NCBI RefSeq assembly: GCF_002101815.1
Contig: NZ_LQPM01000004.1
Coordinates: 1-64,000, forward strand
Reading direction: 5' to 3'
DNA length: 64,000 bases
Source: Mycobacterium paraense
Lineage (GTDB): Bacteria; Actinomycetota; Actinomycetes; Mycobacteriales; Mycobacteriaceae
The position numbers were made by a program, and so were the translations under genes. Each line of letters starts with the position of its first letter. Position 1 is the stretch's first letter. The notes under the pieces are model-generated. The model was not told the origin of the DNA and searched no databases. It saw nothing but the letters and a program-made list of their open reading frames with translations. Shown here one piece after another: positions 54,755 to 61,738 of the stretch.

Positions 54755-55131
54755 GGCAAGTCCTGCGGTGGGCAATTGTCTTCCTGGCATCGTGGGGGAC
54801 CGGACTACTGGTTGCGGCGTGGATTGTGCCCGGAGTCGTGGTGTCGACACCGGGTTTCGTCGTCGGCGTCCTGGCGTTCGCGGTAATGCAGGGAAGCTTG
54901 TCCATGTCGATCTTGAAGTTGCGCCGCGAGTACGCGTCGCTGTTGTTTGGCGGCATCGGGTTGGTATTGACGATCGTCGCGTTGGTCCTCGCGTCGCTAG
55001 TGACGCACGGACTCACCATCGATGGCACGCCATCCTGGCTGGCGACGACGATTGTGGTGTGGCTCGTGACAACAATCGGGGCGATTACCCTGCCCGAGCT
55101 GCTCAACCGGGCCGGGGCCCGCTCGGCCTGA
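54751..55131 (+). CDS. Four-span membrane protein (phage-holin-4-like / DUF family)
   Basis: The 126-residue protein has four hydrophobic segments (about 7-27, 31-52, 63-86, 97-117) with short loops, e.g. WAIVFLASWGTGLLVAAWIVPG and ITLPELLNRAG at the end. It resembles the small Phage_holin_4_2-type membrane proteins common in actinobacteria. Function unknown. It is 196 bp downstream of box 6's first half. Confidence 0.7.
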   Translation: MRQVLRWAIVFLASWGTGLLVAAWIVPGVVVSTPGFVVGVLAFAVMQGSLSMSILKLRREYASLLFGGIGLVLTIVALVLASLVTHGLTIDGTPSWLATTIVVWLVTTIGAITLPELLNRAGARSA

Positions 55132-55244
55132 CAATCGCACCCCGACATCAGCGGACGCACGTTGGTCCGCATATTGGCCCTGCATTCCGTGCGGGTCCGC
55201 CGTGGATGAATCTGAAGACTCGCAGGACGATGAAGGGAGCGGTC

Positions 55245-55556
55245 ATGGGAGACACGCACGATGATCCGACGGATCACTCCCGCACCACGCAACCGCGCGC
55301 GGGTATGGCCGTGAAGGACAACTTCTTCTGGCCGGGTTTGGTCCTGCTAGTCGTAGCGACGTGTGGGTTGATCAGCGCCGCAGCAGAAGCCGCGTATGGA
55401 CGTTACGAATGGCTTTGCACTTCGGTGCTCGTCGCTGTTCTCGCCGCGTTCGCCGCAACGCTGTGGCTCACTATAGAGATTCGCCGCGTAACGCGCATCG
55501 ATGCGCGCTGGGACGCTGCGCACGCAGAGAGTCGGACGCGTCCGCCCAGTCCCTAG
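55245..55556 (+). CDS. Two-span membrane protein, hypothetical
   Basis: ATG 55245 follows AGGGAG; an in-frame ATG at 55206 is weaker. The 103-residue protein has a polar N terminus (GDTHDDPTDHSRTTQPRAG), two membrane helices (FFWPGLVLLVVATCGLISAA and CTSVLVAVLAAFAATLWLTI) and a charged tail. I do not recognise it. Co-directional with the four-span protein, 113 bp apart. Confidence 0.65.
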   Translation: MGDTHDDPTDHSRTTQPRAGMAVKDNFFWPGLVLLVVATCGLISAAAEAAYGRYEWLCTSVLVAVLAAFAATLWLTIEIRRVTRIDARWDAAHAESRTRPPSP

Positions 55557-55733
55557 TCACAACATCTGGGCAGTCATCGCCATTTAACCGGGGGCGCCCC
55601 TAGTCGGGTGGTAACATGTTGCGTCGCAACCAAATTCGGATTGGCGCGCCGCGTTCGCTGCGGACTGCCAAATTTTGGTTTTTTGCCAACCACTTTCGAG
55701 TGCACACTCGTGATACGAGCGGTGCTCGTCGAA
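55557..55733. other. Gene-free stretch with hairpins before box 7
   Basis: Together with what follows this is a 507-bp gap up to 56063. GGGGCGCCCC near 55597 is a 10-bp palindrome soon after the stop codon and may be a terminator. Two perfect 6-bp hairpins follow in tandem: CGAGTG-CA-CACTCG (55697-55710) and ACGAGC-GGT-GCTCGT (55715-55729), immediately before box 7. Confidence 0.5.
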
Positions 55734-55775
55734 TCGCCCGGGTGAATCGGTTCGCCGGGTGATGACCGCTCATCC
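55734..55775 (+). promoter_or_regulatory. Composite element, box 7
   Basis: TCGCCCGGGTGA (55734-55745), 11 nt, GGGTGA-TGACCGC-TCATCC (55757-55775). It is 201 bp upstream of the first palindrome of box 8 in the same orientation. Confidence 0.7.
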
Positions 55776-55794
55776 CGGGTCGATCGATGCTTGC

Positions 55795-55848
55795 ATGACA
55801 GATCGCGAGCGCCAGATCGGCCGCTACATCCGCGAAGCGACCGAATAA
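55795..55848 (+). other. 17-codon open frame between boxes 7 and 8
   Basis: ATG 55795 opens 19 bp after box 7 and reads MTDRERQIGRYIREATE. It has no ribosome-binding site, so it would have to be leaderless. It could be a leader, a gene remnant, or chance. Confidence 0.25.
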
Positions 55849-55976
55849 CCGAGGCCCTGACATATCGAAGATCGTTTTTGAGGCGACGTCAATTTGCGGG
55901 CCCGGCTATCGGTAGCTGGGCGCCGATGGCGGCCCGTCCCTGACGCCTGCGGATCCGACCACCGAGGCCTTTGCGC

Positions 55977-56018
55977 TCACCCGGGTGAATGAGCCCGCCG
56001 GGTGATGACGACTCACCC
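55977..56018 (+). promoter_or_regulatory. Composite element, box 8
   Basis: TCACCCGGGTGA (55977-55988), 11 nt, GGGTGA-TGACGAC-TCACCC (56000-56018). It ends 45 bp before the first gene of the long redox-enzyme run, the same distance class as box 2 to the sigma factor. Confidence 0.75.
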
Positions 56019-56063
56019 CGCGTCAGTGAATCCTGAGTCAGGAGTTGACGAGCGGAGGCTTAA

Positions 56064-56309
56064 GTGCAGTCGACGATGTATCGGATCTGCATTCGAGGCC
56101 GCCTGACGGAGCGGCTCGGGTCCGCATTGGAAGGGATGCGGCTCGAGGCCGGTGCGAGCGAAAGCGTTTTCACAGGCGAGATCCGCGACCAATCACAGCT
56201 TTACGGACTACTCGACCGGGTCCGTGATCTAGGCCTTGAGCTCGTCAGCGTGCAACCGCATCCCGCGGCTTCCCCGACTACGAAAAACCGCATCAGGAAG
56301 GACTTGTAA
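56064..56309 (+). CDS. Small hypothetical protein, 81 residues
   Basis: GTG 56064 follows GGAGG with 5-nt spacing. The protein is an alpha/beta mix (MYRICIRGRLTERLGSAL, FTGEIRDQSQLYGLLDRVRDLGLELVSVQP), reminiscent of a small ferredoxin-like or ACT-like sensor fold, but I cannot name the family. Its stop overlaps the next start by one base (TAATG), so it is co-translated with the oxidoreductase. Confidence 0.65.
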   Translation: MQSTMYRICIRGRLTERLGSALEGMRLEAGASESVFTGEIRDQSQLYGLLDRVRDLGLELVSVQPHPAASPTTKNRIRKDL

Positions 56310-57229
56310 TGCGAGCTATCACTGTTTCAGATCGTGACGCCGGAGTCGCCGGGCTGTCGCTGACAGACCTGCCCTATCCCGAGCCGGCCGACAACGACGT
56401 CGTCGTGCGGGTGCACGCCGCCGGTTTCACACCCGGGGAACTTGATTGGCCACACACGTGGATCGACCGATCGGGTCATGATCGGACACCGAGTGTCCCC
56501 GGCCACGAGCTGTCGGGCGTCGTGGTTGAGTTGGGCTATGGCACTACCCTTTTGAGCATCGGTCAGCGGGTGTTCGGGCTCGCCGACTGGGCCCGCAACG
56601 GCTCGCTCGCGGAATACACCGCTATGGAGGCCCGCAATCTCGCACCGCTCCCGATGGACATCGACCACACCGTCGCCGCCGCGCTGCCCATCTCGGGATT
56701 GGCTGCCTGGCAGGGCCTGTTCGACCACGGCCGCCTCCAGGCCGGACAAACGGTTCTGATCCACGGCGCCGCCGGCGGAGTGGGGTCGATCGCGGTGCAG
56801 CTCGCCCGCGAGGTCGGTGCGCGCGTCATCGGCACCGGCCGGACCGCAGACCGAGACCCGGCAGGGAAGCTCGGTGTCAACAGCTTCCTCGATCTGGAGA
56901 CCGAAAAGCTGGAAGATGCAGGCGAAGTCGACGTCGTGTTCGACGTAATCGGCGGAGAGATCCTCGCCCGGTCGGCCGCTCTGGTGCGGGCTGGCGGAAC
57001 GCTTGTCACCATCGCCGAGCCGCCGAAGACCCGGCCGCAAGATGGGAGGGCCATCTTTTTCCTCGTCGAGGCCGATCGCGCCCAGCTCGCCGAGCTTGCC
57101 ACGCGAGTACGGGATGGACGCCTCAAGCCGGTGATCGGTGCCGTGCTGCCCCTCTCCGAAGCTCCCGCCGCATTCGCTCGCGGCAAGCGTGTCCCGGGCA
57201 AGACGATTCTGCGCGTAGCCGAAGACTGA
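56309..57229 (+). CDS. Zinc-free MDR oxidoreductase (quinone oxidoreductase-like)
   Basis: The 306-residue protein belongs to the medium-chain dehydrogenase family: N-terminal GroES-like domain (VPGHELSGVVVELG), then the Rossmann site LIHGAAGGVGSIAVQLAREVGA. The cysteine/histidine structural zinc cluster is absent, as in NADPH:quinone oxidoreductases. It probably reduces quinones or enals with NADPH. It is the second gene after box 8. Confidence 0.85.
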   Translation: MRAITVSDRDAGVAGLSLTDLPYPEPADNDVVVRVHAAGFTPGELDWPHTWIDRSGHDRTPSVPGHELSGVVVELGYGTTLLSIGQRVFGLADWARNGSLAEYTAMEARNLAPLPMDIDHTVAAALPISGLAAWQGLFDHGRLQAGQTVLIHGAAGGVGSIAVQLAREVGARVIGTGRTADRDPAGKLGVNSFLDLETEKLEDAGEVDVVFDVIGGEILARSAALVRAGGTLVTIAEPPKTRPQDGRAIFFLVEADRAQLAELATRVRDGRLKPVIGAVLPLSEAPAAFARGKRVPGKTILRVAED

Positions 57230-57247
57230 AAGAGAAGGCGATCTAAG

Positions 57248-57682
57248 ATGGCCCTGAAGTTGCCACTTGCGGCGCTGGCGGTTGCGGCGATCCTCGCGCC
57301 CGCGGCCCACGCCGAGCCGATGCCGGCGGGTTCCGATCAAAAGCCGGTTGTCCGACCGGTTTTCAATCAACCGACGAACGTGCCGGGCAAATCGCTGGAA
57401 GCAGTGACCGTAACCTACCCGCCCGGGGCCAAAAGCGGGGCCCACCACCACGCGAAGTCGGCGTTCATCATGGCCTACGTGATCTCGGGAGCGATCCGCA
57501 GCCAAGTCGAAGGTGAGCCCGCTCGGCTCTATCACGCCGGTGAAACGTGGCGTGAAGAGCCCGGTGCGCACCACACGATCAGTGAAAATGCGAGCACCAC
57601 CGAACCCGCCGAATTGCTCGCAGTGTTCCTGGTGGACACCGGAGATGGGCCGCTCACCACCGACGACAACCCGGACAAGTAA
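57248..57682 (+). CDS. Exported cupin protein
   Basis: GAGAAGG precedes the ATG. The 144-residue protein begins with a signal peptide (MALKLPLAALAVAAILAPAAHA, cleavage after AHA) and contains one cupin barrel: motif 1 GAKSGAHHHAKSAFIMAYVISG and motif 2 HAGETWREEPGAHHTISENAS with metal-ligand histidines. It would act outside the membrane, perhaps as a metal-dependent oxygenase or quercetinase-like enzyme; function open. It is 18 bp after the oxidoreductase. Confidence 0.75.
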   Translation: MALKLPLAALAVAAILAPAAHAEPMPAGSDQKPVVRPVFNQPTNVPGKSLEAVTVTYPPGAKSGAHHHAKSAFIMAYVISGAIRSQVEGEPARLYHAGETWREEPGAHHTISENASTTEPAELLAVFLVDTGDGPLTTDDNPDK

Positions 57683-57818
57683 GTCCGTCGGCCAACGATG
57701 AAAACCTTAGCGCCGTTTGGCATCGACGACTCAACTCCAGGGGAGCATTCCGTGCGCACGCAGCGCAGCCGCAGCCTACGCGGTTTGCGTGCCGACTGAT
57801 GGCCGAAGTGAGGGGTAG

Positions 57819-59297
57819 ATGAAAGTCAGTAAAGACTTCGACGTGATCGTGGTCGGTGGCGGGGTTGGCGGTGTGGCCGCCGTTCGGAAGCTCGCCTCGG
57901 TGGGCCTTTCGGTAGCGCTCGTGGAGGACCGTCTGGTCGGTGGGGAGTGTCATTACTGGGGCTGCAACCCGAGCAAAACGCTGCTACGCCCGATCGAGGT
58001 ATTCAACCTCGCGAAAGCTGTTCCTGGTGTGCGAGAAACTATTTCGTGCGCACAGTTGGACGCCGCCGCCGTGTTCGCGAAACGCGACGAGCTCATCGAG
58101 CACCTCTCAGACCAAGACCGAACGGCATCATTGCAGCAAGCCGGTGTAGCCGTGTTTCATGGGTTCGGCCGGTTGAGCGGTGAACGAACAGTGCGCGTGG
58201 CCTACGCCGTGGGCGACACCACCGAAGCCGTCTTGACCGCACGCCACGCGGTCGTTGTCGCCACCGGCACCCGTCCGAACGTGCCCGAGGTACCCGGATT
58301 GGCGCAGGCACGCCCGTGGACCAATCGGGACTTGACGACCATGACAAAGGTGCCACCTCGTGCGCTGGTGGTGGGTGGCGGCCCCGTCGGTGTCGAATTC
58401 TCGACCATCCTCACCGGTTTGGGCTCCGCGGTAACACTTCTGGTGCGCGAGAACGCCCTACTTCCCAACTGCGAGCCCGAAGCCCGCGAGCTGGTGGCGC
58501 AGTCGCTGCGCAGCAAAGGCGTCACCATTCACTTCGACACGCAGTTGTCGGCGGTAGCCCGCCCCGTCGCGGGCGGGCCCGTCAGCGCAACTTTTGACGG
58601 CCAGACCGTCGAGGTGGACGAGGTCGTGCTGGCCGCCGGACGGCTCACCAACACCGACAACATTGGACTGGAAACCCTCGGCCTGCCGGGCGGCGGGATC
58701 GTTTCGGTGAACGACCATCTCCAGGCGATCGGCGTCAGCGGCGGTTGGCTCTACGCGCTGGGAGATACCACCGGGCGCGCCCGGCTGTCCCATATCTCCA
58801 CCTATCACGGCCGTGTCGTCGCCGACATCATCACGGCCCGGGTCGCGGGGCGAGAACTGTCCGAGCATGAGCTGACTGTCCGTGATGCCGGCAGCCTTGC
58901 GCAGGTTATCCACACCGATCCTCAAGTGGCCTGGGCGGGGCGCACCGAAAGTCAGGCCCGGGCAGAAGGATTCGCGGTGCGGACGAGAACCGCGGATTAC
59001 CCCGGCGCAGTGTCATTCCTCGCCCTTTACCGGGATGGCTTCCACGGATGGGCGAAACTGGTCATCAACGACGAGACCAATACGCTGCTCGGAGCGACAT
59101 TTGTCGGCCCGCAGTTCTCCGAACTGGTTCAAGCGGCCACCCTGGCTATCGTCGCGAAGGTCCCCGTCAGCCTGCTGCGCCACGCTGTCGCGCCACATCC
59201 GACCATCAATCAGGTCTGGGATCCGTTGCTCGCGCAAGAGTCCGAGCTTGCCGCGTTAGTGAACAACGAGGCACGGGCGGCGCAAAAGAGCGCTTAG
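57819..59297 (+). CDS. FAD pyridine-nucleotide disulfide oxidoreductase (MerA/RclA/Lpd family)
   Basis: The 492-residue flavoprotein has FAD site VVGGGVGGVAAV, the redox-active disulfide in GGECHYWGCNPSK (C44 and C49), NAD(P) site LVVGGGPVGVEFSTIL, the second FAD motif YALGDTTG and a C-terminal dimerisation domain with HPTINQVW holding the catalytic-type His. No mercury-binding N- or C-terminal cysteines are present, so mercuric reductase is unlikely; a reductase of the RclA or quinone/thiol type fits. GAGGGG precedes ATG 57819. Confidence 0.83.
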   Translation: MKVSKDFDVIVVGGGVGGVAAVRKLASVGLSVALVEDRLVGGECHYWGCNPSKTLLRPIEVFNLAKAVPGVRETISCAQLDAAAVFAKRDELIEHLSDQDRTASLQQAGVAVFHGFGRLSGERTVRVAYAVGDTTEAVLTARHAVVVATGTRPNVPEVPGLAQARPWTNRDLTTMTKVPPRALVVGGGPVGVEFSTILTGLGSAVTLLVRENALLPNCEPEARELVAQSLRSKGVTIHFDTQLSAVARPVAGGPVSATFDGQTVEVDEVVLAAGRLTNTDNIGLETLGLPGGGIVSVNDHLQAIGVSGGWLYALGDTTGRARLSHISTYHGRVVADIITARVAGRELSEHELTVRDAGSLAQVIHTDPQVAWAGRTESQARAEGFAVRTRTADYPGAVSFLALYRDGFHGWAKLVINDETNTLLGATFVGPQFSELVQAATLAIVAKVPVSLLRHAVAPHPTINQVWDPLLAQESELAALVNNEARAAQKSA

Positions 59298-59353
59298 GCG
59301 AACCGCTTTACGTGTCAGACCCGTTAGGCGTCGAACATTCGAGAGGAAGCACA

Positions 59354-59386
59354 ATGACATACGACCGGCCGGTCGCCTCACCGTGA
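59354..59386 (+). CDS. 10-residue leader peptide overlapping the next start
   Basis: ATG 59354 has the only good ribosome-binding site here (GAGAGGAAG). It reads MTYDRPVASP and stops at TGA 59384-59386, which overlaps GTG 59383 of the oxidoreductase (GTGA). It may serve to load ribosomes on the downstream gene. Confidence 0.4.
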   Translation: MTYDRPVASP

Positions 59387-60318
59387 CCATGCGTGTAGCG
59401 GGGGTCCGCAGCTTCGGCGGCAAAGTCGAGACACTCGAGGTGGACGACCCGCGCCCGTTGGCGGCCGACGAGGTCCTCATCGACGTTCGCGCCGCCGGGA
59501 TCGGCAACTGGGACAACATCGTTCGCTACGGCGGATGGGACGTCGGCGCCAGGCCGCCGCTGGCGCTCGGGGTGGAGGGCGCCGGGGTCATCAAAGCCGT
59601 CGGTAGCCTCTCGAACGGATTCACTGTGGGCGATCAGGTGCTGTGCCACCCTGTCCCGCTGCGCGCTCAGGGCACCTGGGCGCCGCGTCTGATCGCACCC
59701 ATCGGATCACTGGCCCACAAACCGCCCGAGATCCCTTGGAAGATCGCGGCGATCTTTCCGGTGCCGGCGTTGACCGCCGAGCAGGTGGTCGGCGAAGCGT
59801 TGGCCCTGCACGGTGGGGAGACGTTGCTCGTTCATGGGGCGGGCGGAATCACCGGCGGGCTCATTGTCCAGCTGGCCGCCCTGCGCGGGGTCGATGTGCT
59901 CGCCACCGCCGGCCCGCGCAGCGCCAAGCGAGTCCGCCGGCATGGCGCCCGCGAAGTGATCGATTACCGCGATCCGCTGTGGCCGCAACGCGCAAGGGCG
60001 TTGGCGAAGGGCTCCATCGACGTCGTCGCCAACGCGGCCCCCGCGGGTGCCGCGGAGGCGATGACCGCGCTTACCGACGGCGGCCGGCTGGCCACCATCA
60101 GCCCCGACCCGCCCGCATCCACCCGCGGGATCGGCGTGACCGCGGTTTACGTCCGTTCCGACGGGGCTCAACTCGACCGCCTCACCGCGCTACTCGCCTC
60201 CCGGCGATTGAGCATGCCGATCCCGCGGTCCTGCGGCCTGGATCAGGCCGCCGCCGCCCTCGCCCATGTGGTGGCGGGCCACGAACCCAGTGGAGTGGTC
60301 ATCACCAATGACAGCTGA
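59383..60318 (+). CDS. MDR oxidoreductase (quinone oxidoreductase-like), second copy
   Basis: The 311-residue protein starts at GTG 59383 or ATG 59389. It has the GroES-like half (LALGVEGAGVIKAVG) and Rossmann motif LVHGAGGITGGLIVQLAALRG, and no zinc cluster. It is related in type to, but clearly diverged from, the protein at 56309, and is probably also an NADPH-dependent quinone or enone reductase. It is followed at 50 bp by RidA. Confidence 0.83.
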   Translation: MTMRVAGVRSFGGKVETLEVDDPRPLAADEVLIDVRAAGIGNWDNIVRYGGWDVGARPPLALGVEGAGVIKAVGSLSNGFTVGDQVLCHPVPLRAQGTWAPRLIAPIGSLAHKPPEIPWKIAAIFPVPALTAEQVVGEALALHGGETLLVHGAGGITGGLIVQLAALRGVDVLATAGPRSAKRVRRHGAREVIDYRDPLWPQRARALAKGSIDVVANAAPAGAAEAMTALTDGGRLATISPDPPASTRGIGVTAVYVRSDGAQLDRLTALLASRRLSMPIPRSCGLDQAAAALAHVVAGHEPSGVVITNDS

Positions 60319-60368
60319 CGAAGTCGCCATCACACAGCAAAAAGTCACGCCAACCGAGGAGCCTCGAG

Positions 60369-60761
60369 ATGACCACCATTACCCCGATCTACACCGGAGT
60401 GGCCGCCCACATCGGCAAATACGCTGACGCCGTTGCGGTATCCGGTGGCGGCGGCACCCAGATTTTCGTCTCCGGCACGCCTGGACTGCGCGAAGACGGC
60501 ACTTTGCCGGAGGACTTCACCGACGAAGCCCGGCAGTGCTGGGCCAACGTCGAAAGGGCGCTCGGTAAGGCCGGCGCCGCGCTGACCGACATTGTCTACA
60601 TGCGCCAATGGGTCACCAGCCGCGACAATGCGTCCGCCTACCTGGCGGTCAGCAAAGAGCTCATCCGGCACGAACCCGCCGCGATGTTCAGCATCATCGA
60701 CGGACTGGTATGGCCCAACATTCGCGTGGAAGTCGAAGCCACCGCCTTCGTGCCGGCATGA
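60369..60761 (+). CDS. RidA-family protein (enamine/imine deaminase-like)
   Basis: GAGGAG precedes the ATG. The 130-residue protein has the RidA features: FVSGTPGLREDGTLPEDFTDEARQCWANVERALGKAGA, VYMRQWVTS and the C-terminal VEVEATAFVPA strand. The usual substrate-binding arginine near the C terminus is represented by IRVEVEA. RidA proteins remove reactive enamines; some become chaperones under oxidant stress. It overlaps the nitroreductase gene by 4 bp. Confidence 0.85.
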   Translation: MTTITPIYTGVAAHIGKYADAVAVSGGGGTQIFVSGTPGLREDGTLPEDFTDEARQCWANVERALGKAGAALTDIVYMRQWVTSRDNASAYLAVSKELIRHEPAAMFSIIDGLVWPNIRVEVEATAFVPA

Positions 60762-61423
60762 GCGATTACCCCGTCGTCGACTTGTCCATCGACGCACTGC
60801 TGACCACGACGCGCTCGGTGCGCAGACGTCTCGATCTGACCAGACCTGTTCCCATTGGGCTCATTCGAGAATGCCTCGAGATCGCGGTGCAGGCGCCGAC
60901 GTCGGCCAACGTGCAGAACTGGAGCTTCATCGTCGTCACCGACGCCGAACAGCGTCGCGCGATCGGCGATTTGTACCGCCGCACATGGGATCTGATCGTC
61001 GCCTCGCCTTACGCGGTCGCCGATCGGTTCAAGGACGATCCCGCGCGCAATCGCGAGCAGCGCAAGGTGTCTGACAGCGCGGCGTATCTCGCCGAGCACA
61101 TCGGCCAGGTCCCCGTCTTGATAATCCCGTGCGTCGAGGTGATCGACGGTGACGGCAGACTGACGGGCGAAAACGCCAACCAGTATTGGAGCTCGGTCAT
61201 GCCCGCCGCGTGGAGTTACATGCTCGCCGCGCGTTCTCGGGGCTTGGGAACCACGTGGACCGGGGTGACGATCATGGCCGACGACGAGATGCGGGCCATT
61301 CTCGGGCTGCCCGACAACGTCTATCACGCCACGACCATCCCCACCGCCTACTACACCGGCACGAGCTTCCGCCGTGCCAAACGGATTCCGCTCGACGACG
61401 TGTTGCATTTCGACCGGTGGTGA
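60758..61423 (+). CDS. Nitroreductase-family flavoprotein
   Basis: The 221-residue protein shows the FMN-binding RSVRRRLDLTRPVP and the AVQAPTSANVQNWSFIVV motif, plus ARSRGLGTTWTGVTI near the C terminus. Such enzymes reduce nitro groups, quinones or enones with NAD(P)H. ATG 60758 overlaps the ridA stop, so the two are co-translated. Confidence 0.87.
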   Translation: MSDYPVVDLSIDALLTTTRSVRRRLDLTRPVPIGLIRECLEIAVQAPTSANVQNWSFIVVTDAEQRRAIGDLYRRTWDLIVASPYAVADRFKDDPARNREQRKVSDSAAYLAEHIGQVPVLIIPCVEVIDGDGRLTGENANQYWSSVMPAAWSYMLAARSRGLGTTWTGVTIMADDEMRAILGLPDNVYHATTIPTAYYTGTSFRRAKRIPLDDVLHFDRW

Positions 61424-61448
61424 GCGGATGAGTTGCAAGGAGGAAAAG

Positions 61449-61667
61449 ATGAACGGCGATTACCACCCGGACCCCGACGACATCGGGGGTACCAGCGAAT
61501 CCCTCAATTCCGATGACGTCTCCCATGACGACGACAACATCGTGCTCGACGCCGCCAACCGCTGGATCTCAGTCGCTGAGCATCAGGACGCCGACGGGCG
61601 TGACGCGAGCATCAGCCGCGACATCGACGCCCTGGTGCAGCTGAAGCGCTTGAGAAAAGCGCTCTAA
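61449..61667 (+). CDS. Acidic small protein, 72 residues
   Basis: ATG 61449 follows AAGGAGG, a strong site. The first half is rich in Asp and Ser (DYHPDPDDIGGTSESLNSDD), the second forms a helix ending LVQLKRLRKAL. No family recognised. It is 25 bp after the nitroreductase and likely in the same operon. Confidence 0.65.
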   Translation: MNGDYHPDPDDIGGTSESLNSDDVSHDDDNIVLDAANRWISVAEHQDADGRDASISRDIDALVQLKRLRKAL

Positions 61668-61738
61668 GTAACGCCAATGATCGCCGCGCGCAACGCGTCT
61701 GGCGCCCACCCATTGGCGCACGCTGAACGGCGACGGCA

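Noticed and set aside
57819..59297. Mercuric reductase
   Set aside because: The redox disulfide is present, but the N-terminal metal-binding domain and the C-terminal cysteine pair of MerA are absent.
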